In this document: positions 1 to 12,420 of the stretch, piece after piece
Numbering within the stretch: position 1 is the first letter of the stretch
Layout of the letters: each line of letters opens with the position of its first letter
Assembly (NCBI GenBank): GCA_026182355.1
Contig: JAPFBL010000068.1
Coordinates: 2,063,001-2,127,000, forward strand
DNA: 64,000 nt
Direction of reading: 5' to 3'
Source of the DNA: Hermatobates lingyangjiaoensis
Taxonomy: Eukaryota; Arthropoda; Insecta; Hemiptera; Hermatobatidae
The notes under the pieces: model-generated
The model's input: only the letters and a program-made list of their open reading frames with translations
Database searches by the model: none
What the model was told of the DNA's origin: nothing
Made by a program: the position numbers and the translations under genes

Positions 1-180
1 ACACGCACACTCACTCATACATACATACACATGCACTCATTCACACACACACACAAACACATACACACAATATATCAAAGAAACATCAAAAGTGGTCTCA
101 GGGCGCCAGAAAACGTGTAAATCCGCCAAAATCTCTAACCAATTTTTTCAATGATTTCGATTCGTTGCTTATAGTGAAAT
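1..180 (+). repeat. CA-rich microsatellite heading a dispersed repeat
   Basis: An impure CA/CATA tract (about 1-70) runs into unique-looking sequence containing a 'ggtctcagggcgcc' segment and an 'aacgtgtaa' segment. Similar layouts (CA tract, short spacer, 'gggtt/gggac' segment, then 'tgttgaaaatt' or 'caaaatctc') occur near 12240-12400, 32682-32840 and 53750-53880. This suggests one dispersed repeat family that carries its own CA tract. Similarity between copies is loose by eye. Confidence 0.4.
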
Positions 181-760
181 AATAGGTCGTCTTTATGTTG
201 AGCTTACTATTATTTTATGCTAAATTTTGTTTCTAATTTTAGTTGTTATTTTTATATAAGTTTTTTTTTAATGAAAGATTTATAACTGTTTTACACATTT
301 GTCTTTCAATTCGTTTGTAGGTACGTTCATTGTACGAGAAGGCTCGACTATAATCGCATGATTAGCTGGTTCATTCATCCTCCAGAGTCACCTAGGCAGG
401 CTTAATATTCTGTCAGGAGTTATTTTTATCCCATTATACCAGTCAGTCATTTTACAAGTCATTTTTTATAACATTTCAATGCTTTTTTCTTTGCTTGTCT
501 CTAGTGTGTTTCTTTACCGTTACTATTTTTTCCAATGTTCTATGGTGTTTCTTTGTTGCTTCTATTTGACTTGAGTCTTAGTATAAGTGCAGGCATTGCA
601 CTCCAGACCGCCCTCAAAGTAGAAATCCGTTGAACACTCAAAAGAGACATATTCGTATGTAATGCACTCTACTTAAATTAATAACTATTAAATAAAAAAT
701 GATTTTTATTTATTTACATTGTGGGTTTTTTTTTGTAGAAATATGAAGTGCCGTCTTTTT
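181..760. other. gene-less AT-rich stretch
   Basis: AT-rich DNA with homopolymer T runs and many stops in all frames. I see no conserved domain, RNA gene or clear repeat. Confidence 0.5.
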
Positions 761-1297
761 CCGAAAATAAGACACTATCTTACTTTCTTTTTGTGTCCAA
801 AATACGTACAAAGGCTTATTTCCGGAGGAGGGCTTCAAATGCAATAAGTAGATTAATATACTTTTATTTAATATTTATTTAAATACAGATATTTAAATTT
901 AATTTCAGTGATGTCTTCTTGAACATCGTCAATAAATTATCAAATTTTGAATTCCGTTTTGATTCCTCCAAATCTATTTCCCGTAGAGTCATTGGTCCGA
1001 ATCTCTAATGTCTTGTAATAGCTACCGTTAAATGAATACTTCCTGCCTTAGTAGCCTGCTTGAAACCAACTGTGGAGGTAAATAAGGAATTTCTCGGAAT
1101 ATTCTGTTCTAAAGAATTCTCTGAAACATTAGGACAGTTAGAGAGACCTAATCAATTCAACAGCATTTTTTAACGAATTATATTTTTCACATTATTTTAA
1201 CGAATTATATTTTACATATTATTTTAACAAGGGCTCATTTTCGGGGGAAAGCTTGAATTCTAAATGTCTCGAAAATTACGCTAAGGTTTATTTTCGG
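761..1297. mobile_element. non-autonomous DNA transposon with short terminal inverted repeats
   Basis: The left end begins CCGAAAATAAG and the right end finishes with the near-complement, ending at TTTTCGG. Subterminal motifs of the type 'ggcttatttccgg' (near 815) and 'gggctcattttcggggg' (near 1235) repeat the terminal motif internally. No transposase frame is visible in the 537 bp. The CCGAAAATAAG terminus with repeated 'gggcttattttcgg' subterminal copies resembles widespread short hAT-like elements, but I could not see a convincing target-site duplication. A 27-bp tandem duplication lies inside (about 1171-1225). Confidence 0.5.
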
Positions 1298-4055
1298 ACA
1301 AAGATGATAATAATTATCTTTTTCTATATCGTCAATAGATTAATGAATGACTTTTAAGATACAAAGGAGTTCCACTCATTCTAACACCATAACATTTGAA
1401 AGATATTGACTTCATTTTCCTTTAGGAACGCAAAGTGTTGCATATTTTTAACTTTACCTATTCAAGTTTATCAGATTAGGTCTTTTTAATGAGTAGTCCA
1501 GCTTCGAGTGTAACTGTATGTCCTTACTGACTATTACATTTCTTATTTACTTACCTTACATACTCTTAACTTACATTTACTTAATGATATGTCCGTACTG
1601 GTACTCGTAAAGATTTGTATTCCAATAAACTAGTGTATATAAAATGTAATACTCCCCATGCAGAGTTTGCTCCGATATGAGTCACTCTAAATTGAAATGA
1701 AATGTGTCAAATAACAAATAAGCCACTATTTTCGTCTCTAGGACCACAGCAAACAGCACCGAAAGTGAAATCCGTTCTAGTCGCCTTCTTCTATAGTCAA
1801 ACAGGACATATCATTCAGAGAAATCCTGGCTGAAATTAAGCGTTTTATATTTGTTTCTACCGACCAGAGGTATTAACTTTGATGTAACTAAATCAAAATA
1901 TTATAAAAAAAAGTCGTGAATTAATTTTAATTTCTTAATAAGACGAAACAGTAAAAAAACAAAACAATAATTAAAAAAATAAAGTAAAACAAAATAATTT
2001 AGTTTATAAAAGTTTACCAAATTAAGAATTATTTATCAAGTGATTTTGTAAAAATGAAAATATGAGCTACTAATTAAAAAGAAAAAATTAATTTCTTTAC
2101 GTTGGTATAAAACTTCGACCTAAATTAATTTAGTTATTTTTTTTAAAGAGGGAGATTGGGTTTTCATTTTTACCGTATTATGGACGATATTGAAGAATAA
2201 TGTCATTTTATTTTTGTTTGTACTTTTTTAAAGAAAACCGGTGTATGTAATTTACGTACTACTTTTATTTATCCTTAACTAATTTAATAAAAAATACATT
2301 GCTCATTAGATGAGACAGGATTATTGTTAATTTGTTAGGGGGTAATTCTTGAACACTGTAGTAGGCTGTTTGATAAAGTTTGCTTTTGAAATGAAGCAGG
2401 CCATTCTAAACAAAGATGCTCAGATAGGACTGATAAGGGAGGTGTCTTTACGTGATAAAACCAATTGATTTATTTACTCAAGGGCTCGGCCGACAGTGCT
2501 GGGCTTGTTTAGTGGTAAACCCTTCCTGACACTCCCTTTCCCAATAACTTTCTTCTTCCGACCCTCCCAGCCGGTGATATATTCAATCCAGGCCGTGTAT
2601 TGACATTATTGTTAAGTCATTCATTTTGCCCCAACCTATCTTTTTAACTGATGCGTCTTCCCTTACTTTTATACAGCATCCTTGTTTCTTTATCTTTTCC
2701 TGGCAGAAGCCTTCTAAGTGACGGGCAATAAAAACAACTCAACATCCTCAGAATATAAGTTGGAAGTAGTTCAGTACTAAGCAACACACTGATGTTTTAT
2801 ACAACATAGTTGTTCCGTACTTAGACCATATCAGTATGCGAAAGTACTGAAATAACACCAGTAACTCCATAACGTAATTAAAAAACTACATTCTGACATT
2901 AGAAGACATCAAGGTACTTGAAGCCAGTTATGATTGTGAAACAAGTTTTCTAATTTATCCCAAGTCCGTGGTATGAACGCTAGGTTTTACCCAGAGACTT
3001 CCATATCCAATTTTTATTGTGCAGCACGAATAGTTACTATAATTTCGCTTAAAAATCATAGGAATATGGTAGCCTTTCCGACTTCGCGCAAAACATAATA
3101 ATAATTAATTTTGAGGTTTTAGTAATGTTTGATATACTCTTATATATATTTCTTCATTTCTATATTTGGGGTGTCTTTTCTAGGTTTGTGGATTTTAATT
3201 TGTTAGAATTAACAGCCAAATAAAAAGAAATACAATTCACGCTTCTAGATAAAAGGTTATACATGAATTTATTGTTATTGGAATGAATTTAGGAAACAGA
3301 TAATTTATAAATATTACTATTTTATAACATACAATTCTTAATTTCAGCAATGGAAAGTCAAACGAATGAAACATTAGAAATATACTCGTATATAATGACA
3401 TTTAATCTGAAATCCTCAGTGAGAATGTCTGAAACAGTGGTCGGTGAAAATCAGAATTTAAACAAAGCCAAATGACAATTATGCACTTTTATAGTTTCTT
3501 AAGATTTCAATGGCCTAAATGCTAAAGAGAAAAATGTCCAATATGTGTTGTAGAGGATGAATTTGTAATTTGGTGTGTATTTTAATTTTCCTCTGAATTC
3601 ATTTACTTTTAAAATACTTTAATTTGAATATTTTGATATCAATTTTTTATACTTGTCGTTGGAACACGGGCTCAATCCTAATATTTTTTAGAACTTTCGA
3701 GAAATATTTTACGGGCTGAATCCAAGCATTCTGAGATCACATCATATCATTCTTCAGGATGTTTTGGAAAGATTTTCCTGGCTAAATCAAAACATCCCGT
3801 AGTCGAGTAAAACAAGTCAAGAGTTCTGATAAACATTCCTCAGGCATTTGAAAAAAAAAAACTATGGTGAAATCAAGACACTTCACAGTCCATTCGGAAA
3901 ATACTTTCCGGACTATTTCACAGGTTAGAATACGAGTAAACAGTTTAAAATCAGTTCAAAATATTCAGGAAGTTGATTATGAAATTCGGTAGGTCAGAAA
4001 AGAATTCTGTCGCCGGCTAGACCAAATATTTCGTTGTTGGAGAGTGTTCAAATGA
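1298..4055. other. gene-less AT-rich stretch, weak degenerate repeats
   Basis: No coding signal. Between about 3660 and 3920 a motif of the type 'gggctgaatccaag' recurs loosely ('gggctcaatcc', 'tggctaaatcaaaac', 'ggtgaaatcaagac') at uneven spacing, which may be an old tandem repeat. A slightly GC-richer patch around 2480-2770 is not recognisable. Confidence 0.4.
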
Positions 4056-4810
4056 ACTCAACAATACAGATTGTTTCGATAAGATATGGTATACTCGTAT
4101 ACTCTCTTCAACAGCAGATGACCGTATTCCACCTTCACAACACTCGTGTTCTTACCAAAGACAGACAATGCCATAAAGACAACTTCGAATAAAGTAAAGT
4201 CATGTCTAAATCCTGCAGGAATATATAAGCACAACTGTATTTGAAGTTCATGCTCTGTGGGAAAAGTTTGGTGAGACTTACCTACTTGACCTAAAATACA
4301 TCGAGTCATTAACAAGAACGTACTCAAATTCCTAACCAAGTGTTTAGTCCTGAGATTAATGTGCTATATCTCGTTATCGACAATGCCTGGACTACAATAG
4401 GCCTTTGGTTAAAAACGGATGTTTTTAATACGTATAAACGCAATATTCTTTAAATTATTATTTGATTCTTATTATCTGGCTTTCTGTCATCTGTCTTTCT
4501 GAAGACTAGACAATAGAAATATAGTAGTGATTTCTGTGATTTCTTTTATGTGTGTTTTTTTGTCAATCTAGTTTATATAGTTCGTGGAATCGTTTAATTT
4601 AATTGCTATATATATAATACACCTACATTAGCTGCTTATATACACTATATCAAATCTGCTTTATTTATGTACATTATTTCTTTTGTTCATTCTGTGTTTA
4701 TCTTTAATGTTATTATTTAATAACATGTTTTATGTTCCTTGGCAAATTTTTTTCCACATTTTCAACAGTAATTAGATATGAATGATGAGACTGCATTAAT
4801 ATTTAACAAA

Positions 4811-4972
4811 GGGAACCAGGTTAGCTCAGTGGTAAAGTGCCCAACTTAGACTGGTAGATCCGGGGTTCAGTACCCACTCACCCACTCTGGACCTTGATTT
4901 ATTCACGTGGGAGGTGAATAAATTTCAGCACGTGGTCTCTTGGAGAGGACGTTAAGTGATCGGTCCCGATTA
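4811..4972 (+). mobile_element. tRNA-derived SINE, 3' truncated
   Basis: The head is tRNA-like. A box A-type TTAGCTCAGTGG lies at about 4831 and a box B-type GGGGTTCAGTACC at about 4861. The family body follows: 'tttattcacgtgggaggtg' then 'aataaattt', and then 'gaggacgttaag' and 'cggtccc'. At about 4972 the sequence switches to one arm of a fold-back repeat, so the SINE 3' tail seen in the copies at 22.5 and 56.1 kb is missing. RNA polymerase III transcription and LINE-dependent mobility are assumed from the SINE class. Confidence 0.75.
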
Positions 4973-5035
4973 CAGCATGAAAGATCTTAGTAATCTTTCT
5001 GACTTTCATTACTGTGGTTTGGACGTTGATGAAAA
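4973..5035 (+). repeat. half of a fold-back element (AGATCT family)
   Basis: One arm matches the right ends of the fold-back elements at 8.1, 14.2 and 18.5 kb: GAAAGATCTTAGT, then 'ctgactttcatta' and 'ctgtggtttggacgttga'. The other arm is absent and the SINE abuts it directly, so this is a solo arm at a SINE junction. Confidence 0.6.
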
Positions 5036-5087
5036 CTGTGATTTGCTCATACATAAACAGGCACACATTCATGTCCACATACAATCG

Positions 5088-5230
5088 TAATCAGGAGGCG
5101 AAGTGTCCGACTGGAGGTAGGGTGGTGACCCACCGCCCAGTCTCCCTGCAGGACACTTCGGCTCCTGGTGAAGACGATTGTCGAAATATGAAAGTAAATT
5201 ATGTGTCTGTCTTTATGCTGCAATCGTTAT
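5088..5230 (+). repeat. fold-back with hammerhead-like core (ATAT family)
   Basis: An inverted repeat pairs 'caggaggcgaagtgtcc' (5090-5107) with 'ggacacttcggctcctg' (about 5151-5167). It runs into CTGGTGA (5165-5171), one extra base, GAC-gatt-GTC (5173-5182) and GAA-ATAT (5183-5189). The 3' flank ('atgtgtctgtctttatgctg') is a worn version of the flanks at 10240, 30895 and 39365. The base after the palindrome is G rather than the H expected of a cleavage site, so this copy is probably inactive. Confidence 0.5.
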
Positions 5231-8033
5231 AGCGCTGAAAGGTCGGTTATCGGGGAACAAGTTACAAGTTTAATTGTTTCTTATTCTGTATAATATCCCT
5301 GAACACCTGTGTAACAAGCAATATTATTTTAAGAAACATGATTAATACATATTTACAAGGATATATCTAACAGTTGCGAAACTTCGAGAAATATTTTTTT
5401 AGAAGATATCCATTTCACTGGAATTTACGGGAAATTAATTTCAAATTAAAAAAAAAGTAATATTGTTTGACCTTGTTTGAGAAGACATGAGATAGGGTTT
5501 TTTAGATGGCTTATTGGACCACCTGTGGATCACTTGTTAGCATGCTTACTGCTCGTTCAAAGGATTATTACTTAAAATCCAGAAGATGAATTTAGCTGTT
5601 TTTTATTTGTAAATAAATTTATTATTTATGGCATGGTTTGATATCAGATATTCTTGAAATCATTCATTTTTTCCACCCGGGTGGATAAAATACAAATTCA
5701 ACGATTGCTATCATTCCATAAATATCGTATGCATTATCATTATTATAGATAGTCATCATTCCTGCTTTAGGTATCTCCTAGGTGAATTGGTTTGAGGAGC
5801 CTGCGGAGTGTCTAAGGTAACAATGATTGTTAATCTATTTCAATCAGTTAGTAGGTCAGTAAGGGAATCAGTAATAATAATTAGTAAGAGAATCATTTAT
5901 GGTGAGAGTGGCTCAATCTTACATAGGGTTTCCTAATTTTTACCCTCTCAAGTTGATTAGGTTATCAGAGTAGATTTAACCTACCTGATATCTAGCAGAC
6001 GCGGTGCCGATAGGTTTACTTACTTTCGAGTCGTGGGATAGCATAAACAAGATTCCCTTCCTTTTGAAAAATCTAGGGTCATGGCCAGGATTCGAATCTC
6101 CAATATCCATATCAAAGTTACCTGTTAGACTACTCTTGGAACTAGAGACTTTAACTCACATTGGTGGAAAAAGCATCGAAATGCTGACCATGAGCTCATT
6201 TATACTTGTTATCAGTTTATTGATCAGTGTTACCAGTCGCTTTATGTATTAGATCGGTTACTAAATAAAAGAACTAAAAGTAACTTACATGTATTATTTG
6301 TTTTAACAGTTAAAAATGATTGAAAACACTGATTAACCTATCATTATTAGGTAAGCTCTGACTGTATGTTTTAGTGTATTTTGAGATTCAACAAGAACTC
6401 TCCACCACCATCACCTTATTCATAACACAATGGCAAGTCATTGCGTCATACCACACTAAAAGACTCACTATGCTTCTGATGATGTACAAGGTTGGAAACA
6501 GACTGGTAACACTGACGACTAAAGATCTCACACATTTGAAGTAGACGAGGTTTCTAGGCTTTTCTTTTATCTACTTCATCAGTTATTATATTTCTACGAT
6601 CTGACCCATTTTTAGAAAAGTGACTGGCTTAACCTTGTCGAATCGACGACTCGTTATTTCTTGATATCGAGTATTCATTGCATTATTTTGTTGCTTGTTT
6701 GTTTTCAATATTGCCTTCTATTTGCAGTTTAGCCATTCTATTTCTAACCTGGTTTGATTCTCCGGCGTTCCCAAGCCTTCCGGCTACCACACCGCACATT
6801 CTATTTCTAACCATCCAATATAGTACTGAAATTATAATCCAAGTGGAGTCGTCCGAATTTAAAATGTTTCGAATTTGTGACAGAGAAATACAGATATCGA
6901 AGTGTTTTTGGGTCACTTCCTCCCCAACGTTACAAATAACCTAGAGGAGATACTGCTGCTACAACTCTTAGTAATTTTCCTGATGATGCTCATATTTTTT
7001 GGATTCTTTTCTATGTACCATGCATGGAATAATATATATTACATTACAATATATACTCTGTGGATTATAATCAACATTATAATCAGAACGTCTGGGTAAA
7101 TCCTGTAATCATTTTCACCATAATTCCCATAATTTGTTTACAGTACAGAAATGAAACAAAACAGATGTTATCTGTCTTGTAAGTTATTGTTGATATGATT
7201 GAAGACCTTAACTAATTAATTATAGAATTTTTTTTTTAATATTTTGCCTAAAAGGTGGTCATTGACGTCATCTTTTATTATTTTTTAATAAAATTAACAA
7301 CATAGATAAACAAGTAATAAATACTGATATTACAAAAGAAGAAAATATTATAACAACAATCAATAATAAAACATAAATGAAGACCATGTTCGAGGTGTCA
7401 TATTTGTTCTTGTCTTAAAGTTACCTGTATCTAATGGTAACCACTGAGCTAATTGATTAAATATCGCCGAATTCGCCTACAGGCTCTAAGAACCACATTG
7501 ATGGAACAGATATTGACTTCTATTGCCACAGTCATAGCAGTGCAATTCTTAGTCTAAACTATACATTATGAATCCGTCTTCAGGAAACATTGAATTTATT
7601 ATTCGATCAAGACTTGAACCTTTATCATTGTCTGGGATAACACAAGCAAAGCATAAACTGTTAAATATTCAATTTTGTACATTTACTTACAAGTTGTGAA
7701 AGTTTAAACTTAAAATTATCATTATTTTTATTCCAAATTTAATGTGTTGATACATTTATTAAATAAAGGTTATAAAATCGAACAAGAAAATATAATAACA
7801 ATTTCAATGAATAAAGCTGTAACGTATTTGTTGGATTACTTGCGATCATTGTAGTTTGACAACTTAGTAACAAAGACACATCACATCATGCATTTTTATT
7901 CCAACAGTACATAGTAGTATAAAATAACCATCATGTTTTAAACTACCATGAATTAGCCAGCTCCTGACTGAGTATGTTAACTTTAGCAGCAATATTTTTC
8001 ATTTTATAATTACTGAATCATATATATGTAATT
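5231..8033. other. gene-less AT-rich stretch
   Basis: Short overlapping open frames near 6004-7099 on both strands show no recognisable domain and no convincing splice context. I regard them as chance frames. Confidence 0.5.
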
Positions 8034-8178
8034 AACGTTCAAACCACAGTGGGAAATCAGGAAAAAGACTATGATTCAACCGTAACAAGCGGTCTTGGTC
8101 AGAGGCAAATCTTAACTGTGTCAGACAGTTGAAAGATCTTAATCTTTTTTTCTGATCTTACTGTGGTTGGACGCTAAT
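8034..8178. mobile_element. fold-back MITE, AGATCT family
   Basis: The left arm 'gttcaaaccacagtggg' and right arm 'ttactgtggttggacgc' are near-complementary. Inside, 'accgtaacaagcggtctt' and 'gttgaaagatcttaa' mark the same family as 14142-14301, 16545-16681 and 18458-18617. There is no ORF. Confidence 0.65.
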
Positions 8179-8235
8179 TTTTATTTCATGATGTTTATTG
8201 CGATGTTCAAGTATATCGTTTATATATATGTATAT

Positions 8236-8370
8236 CAATGTCTAAATCACAGTTAGAAATTCATAAATGGGACTAAGATCAATCAAAACTATTATTCTTG
8301 GTCATAGTCCCAGTCACACTGAAACAAGTGAAGTAGTAGGACTTTCTGAATTTTGTTGATTCTTATTTCA
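8236..8370. mobile_element. decayed fold-back MITE, AGATCT family
   Basis: Starts 'aatgtctaaatcacagtta' followed by 'gggactaagatcaatc', a worn form of the left arm of the neighbouring family. The right arm is barely recognisable. Confidence 0.4.
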
Positions 8371-8416
8371 TGTGTTTACTATGAAATAAATATGGATATA
8401 TATCTATATTAATATA

Positions 8417-8625
8417 TCTTCTCAACCACTGATTATTAAAGGTCGAAAATGGGTTTTTGTTTATTTTTGGTCCAAAGAAACAACACTCCCCTTTCTCCGA
8501 TGTTTCTCCAAAAATTGTTTGGCATTTTCAAGGCTAAAAACAAATTAATTGACGACGTAAGTAGTGAAAACAAATATATCCACGGAATATCAACTAAAAA
8601 TAAATAAAAACACAATAAACCAAAA
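8417..8625. repeat. single-armed copy of the large palindrome family
   Basis: Shares 'cttctcaaccactgatt', 'ttttggtc..aagaaa', 'aaaaattgtttggc', 'attttcaaggctaaaaac' and the 'gtagtgaaaac' spacer (here in the opposite orientation) with the palindrome at 27937-28240. Only one arm is present, so it no longer forms a full fold-back. Confidence 0.6.
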
Positions 8626-9555
8626 CCATAAACACCACATAAAGTTAAAGAAAACCACAAATATAGTCAGTGTTTTTTTTATAGAAAACATGTGTTGTTT
8701 AAACATAATTACGTTTTTTAATTATTAAGCCCAAAAATTTTAAACAGATACGTAATATTGCAAAATAATTCTGCGAGGATACCTCCAACATAGCATTTAA
8801 GGAACAAACATACAATAAGAACACACTAAACAAGAAAATTACAAAACAATATAAATAAGCAAAACATTTCAAAGAAATTATGAATATAATGAAAAACAAT
8901 CGGCCTGTAATAAGAGATCTGATATATCTAGTCTTAGTGTTATTTACTTCTATCTTCTACAATAGTTCTATAAACTAGTATGTGACGTCATTTCTTCTAA
9001 TTAATTCAGTATATATTTTTTTGTGTTTTTTTTCAGTTCCTTTTTATGTACTCTGCCTTTTTTTTTGGTCTTGAACCATATTAGACTGTAGTTAAGTTGA
9101 AGTTGGAGGGTTGGCTTGTTTTTGTTTACTGGTTATGTAACCTCCCTTTGTCTACATATCTGATATGATGCTGGTAGATAAAGGCACGAAACGTAAATAG
9201 TTGTTCCTCAAAAACAAGGTAATAATTTTTGTATCTTTTTCCTCTTTATTCGTTTATAGTTTGCTTATTTGTATTGTTTTGTAATTTTCTTGCTTACTGT
9301 GATTTTGTTGTCTGTTGCTCGTCGATTGCTCTGTTGGAGGCATCCTCAGATTTTGCAATCATTTTGCAATATTACTTACCTGTTTAAAATTTTTTTTGGC
9401 CTTAATAATTAAAAAAAAGTAATTATGTTTTATATAAAAAAATCACTGGCTACGTTTGTATTTTACTTTTACTTTATGTGGTGTTTATGGTTTTGGTTAA
9501 TTTCGTTTTTTTTTTGGCTTTGGTACCATGATTTGCTGTCCATTTTGTAAACGTA
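8626..9555. other. gene-less AT-rich stretch
   Basis: AT-rich with T runs. A minus frame at 8699-8899 encodes only a low-complexity hydrophobic peptide. No feature supported. Confidence 0.4.
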
Positions 9556-9559
9556 TTTA

Positions 9560-9605
9560 TTATTTCCGACGTTTCGGTCTTCTTTGACCACCTACAGGGT
9601 GATTT
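9560..9605 (-). ncRNA. hammerhead-like motif, ACGT stem III
   Basis: Read on the minus strand: degraded box CTGTAGG (9591-9597), one extra base, GGTC-aaagaa-GACC (9576-9589), GAA (9573-9575), palindrome ACGT (9569-9572), then C. The hairpin is perfect and the GAA-ACGT-C end fits a hammerhead core, but the CTGANGA box is altered. It belongs to an unclassified repeat whose flank includes 'ttatttattatttccgacg'-like sequence. Confidence 0.3.
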
Positions 9606-10006
9606 TTTAACACATATCCATAATATCTGGAAAACTATTTAACAATATTATCTAAAACTTAATTGTAACACTCAAATAACATCATAAAAATATAAAGTAA
9701 ACATCAAAACTGGTAGGTTGCAATTTCTGTTATATGTCCGGAGGTGAGTCTTCAGTTTCTTCGGTCCTTGTTAAATTCCCAATTACCTATTTTTTGCGGT
9801 TGGAACTGTCCCATGTGCAGCTTCAATACGTTTGCAAAAATTGCTGTTTGATTGTTTAAAATCAATGTGTTTTTCAATTGTTCGCTTCTCAAGTTTATTT
9901 ATGAACTTTTATTTGTTGGCATAGATAGGATCGTTCTGATTGTTGAAGTACATATATTAAAGTCTAATATAAATTGAAACATAAAAGTAGATGTATACAT
10001 TACCTA

Positions 10007-10320
10007 AGTTTTGGCTTGAGCCGTCATCAGGAGAAAAAAAGAGATCAAGGGAACCTGTTCAGCGTCGGTCGGAGACTCCAACCATTCGATCTCCAACCGT
10101 CGCTGAACAGGTACGCTTGAATCTCTTCTCTTTTTTCCTCTGAGTTCAAACCGACAAGAAATAAAACGGTGACTCACCGCCCTGCCTTCCTGCGGGACTC
10201 TTCGCTCTTCACACCTCCTGATGACGACGATGGTCGAAATATCGATGTGAGTTAAGTCTGTGTCTTTCTGTGTGTTTCCTTCGTTTTGAATTTATTTTAT
10301 TTAAAAAAGTCCGCTGGACC
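10007..10320. mobile_element. composite fold-back with two hammerhead-like cores
   Basis: Arms 10031-10064 and 10101-10140 are near-perfect complements ('aacctgttcagcg' with 'cgctgaacaggt', extending into an agagaaaaaaa/ttttttcctct pair). A core of the type CTGATGA-c-GGCTcaaGCC lies on the minus strand at about 10010-10030, and a second on the + strand at 10218-10243. The tail 'gtgtctttctgtgtgtttcc' is shared with the copies at 5.2, 30.9 and 39.4 kb. No ORF. Confidence 0.55.
10212..10249 (+). ncRNA. best hammerhead-like motif, ATAT stem III
   Basis: CTGATGA at 10218-10224, one extra C (10225), stem II GAC-gatg-GTC (10226-10235), GAA (10236-10238), palindrome ATAT (10239-10242), C at the expected cleavage position (10243). 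Stem I also forms: CACCTC (10212-10217) pairs with GATGTG (10244-10249) at five of six positions. All three helices of a hammerhead junction are therefore drawable, with stem III needing a second molecule because it is a bare palindrome. The extra C departs from the canonical core, so activity is uncertain. Confidence 0.4.
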
Positions 10321-12239
10321 GTTTCTTTTAATTGTATATATATATATATATATATTGGATAAATATTAGACCTTGATTATAAGTGTTGTTAATGAAATTA
10401 CGAAACAATTTTAATCCGTGGTAGACATTTATACTTTCACTTCTAAATTTATAAAAAAGCACTTAAAATGGTGTTTTTTAATTATGTAGGAGTAACATAA
10501 GATGTTATGTGTTCCTTGAACATATAATCGAGTGTAATTGTTGAAAGATGTTTTCAATTTGTTTGAATCTTATCTTTCAAGTGATAAGTAGTATTTGTTT
10601 TCTTGTGCCAAGCATCAGAACCTTTAATTTCTGAATTATTTCATCTGAAGTAAATATTAATATAACAGAGAGTTTGGTTTAATTATTCTAAATTATACGA
10701 TGGATTTAACTTGGAAGAAAATCAGACGAACCATACCGAAAACAGAATCAAGATATAAAGTGATTTTCAATTTTGTAAGATTAAATTAATGTTTTCTGAG
10801 AAGTTTGTAATTACCTTTTGTCCAAGAAAATATATATTTAGTTTTACTTTTTATTTGATCATTTTAACTAAATGTGCTCCTTTCGTGCACGGTACCAATG
10901 AACTAAAGTAATGTAATTAATTAAATCTTCAAGAATTCTAGATGAAGGACTTCTCAGATTATGTTTACATCTAAATCTGCAACAGTTAATAATAAGCGAA
11001 ATGGAAAGTGAAATATTGAGATTAAATTTTTTAAAAACAAACGACTATGTAGAGAATCTAAAACAATAAAGTCTATTAGAAATGTTATGGCAAATTAAGT
11101 GACGTCACCTCGTTGTTAATCTTGATAACTGTAGAAGTGTAAAATGGGCGTTTACTTTGTCTCGGTGTTCATCCTCAGTGACACTGGCGTCTTACCAAAA
11201 TAATAACGTCTAATATGGTTCGTTTGTTTCGCTTCATCCCATTGGTGCATTAACAACTACAAGTTAATATATAGTAATTTTAATTGTTTTTTGCATATAG
11301 CCGTTAATTTACTTATGACTTTTTGTTCATCAATTTGATTTTATCAAACTTTTTAATTGTAACCAATACAGATTCATTTAAAATTTAGCTCAGATGTGTT
11401 ATAAAATGGTATGACTAAAAACGCGTATACCAGTGTTTAACCTAAAAAAACTTCCAAGCTAAATTATTTTGTTAAGATACTTCGTTATAATGTAAAATCA
11501 CCTTGACCTTTTGTAGTTGATGATATTTCTTTACAACACAAAAACTGATTGATTATTTCATCGCCAATATGACTTTATTCAATGACTTTCCAATGTGTCA
11601 TTGGAAAGAGGGGTTTTGTCAAATTTTCTTTCAGCTCTCCTCTAAACATACTGCTCGCCATGTCTATACTAGACTGCAGGATTAGCGACTTGTACGAGAT
11701 GAGCGGTCACCAAGAGTGTGGGTTTTTAGATTTAATGCTGGTTGTGAGCCCGTTCACAGTGATATCACGTTTGTAAAACATTTCGTTATTTCCATATGTG
11801 ATATCTTGCAACTACGTATGAAAATATATCATATATGTAATTCTGTTATTATTATACTATGCACTACAGCCATCACTATGTTAGTAAATCAACCCAATGT
11901 ACCCTGCACCCATTTTTGTCCATGTAATCCTTACTCACAAGATTTCAGATTCAATCATAATAAAAAAAAATACATTTTATTGAAAAAAATCTGTCCAGAA
12001 GTTTTAAAAATCTGTATATTTTTCTGATTGTTGCTTCTGTCACTTCCATGATAATGCCAAAATTTCAAAACTAATATTAGTAGTTTAGTAAAAAAAAAAA
12101 ATTTTAAAACACATTTTAGTAAAAAAAGTAACTTTTCCATCATGCAATATTGCTCCCAAAACAATAGGACACATCTACAGTATAGGGCCATTTTTTGTGT
12201 AAAATATTAATTTGATCCATTAAAACGATATGGACTGCA
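10321..12239. other. gene-less AT-rich stretch
   Basis: Contains a short (TA)n run at about 10338-10357. An open frame at 11582-11776 has an acceptor-like 'aaattttctttcag' before it, but no good donor follows and the peptide is not recognised. Otherwise nothing supported. Confidence 0.4.
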
Positions 12240-12420
12240 GCGTACCCACAAACTTTTGGATACACATCCACCTTCACCCACACACTCACACATACACACC
12301 ACACACAAACAGACAACATCGAAAACGTCAAAAAGGGTCTTTAGGGACCTAAAAACAGTAAGTCAAAATCTCGAAATTGAATTTGCCATGATCACTATAC
12401 TTTACTTATAGTAAAGTAAA
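12240..12420. repeat. CA-rich tract with dispersed-repeat flank
   Basis: An impure CA tract (about 12270-12315) followed by 'gggtctttagggaccta' and 'agtcaaaatctcgaaattg'. This parallels the layout at the window start and at 32.7 and 53.8 kb. Confidence 0.35.

Noticed and set aside
11582..12027. Two overlapping + strand frames preceded by an acceptor-like tract
   Set aside because: No usable donor follows and the peptides resemble nothing I know.
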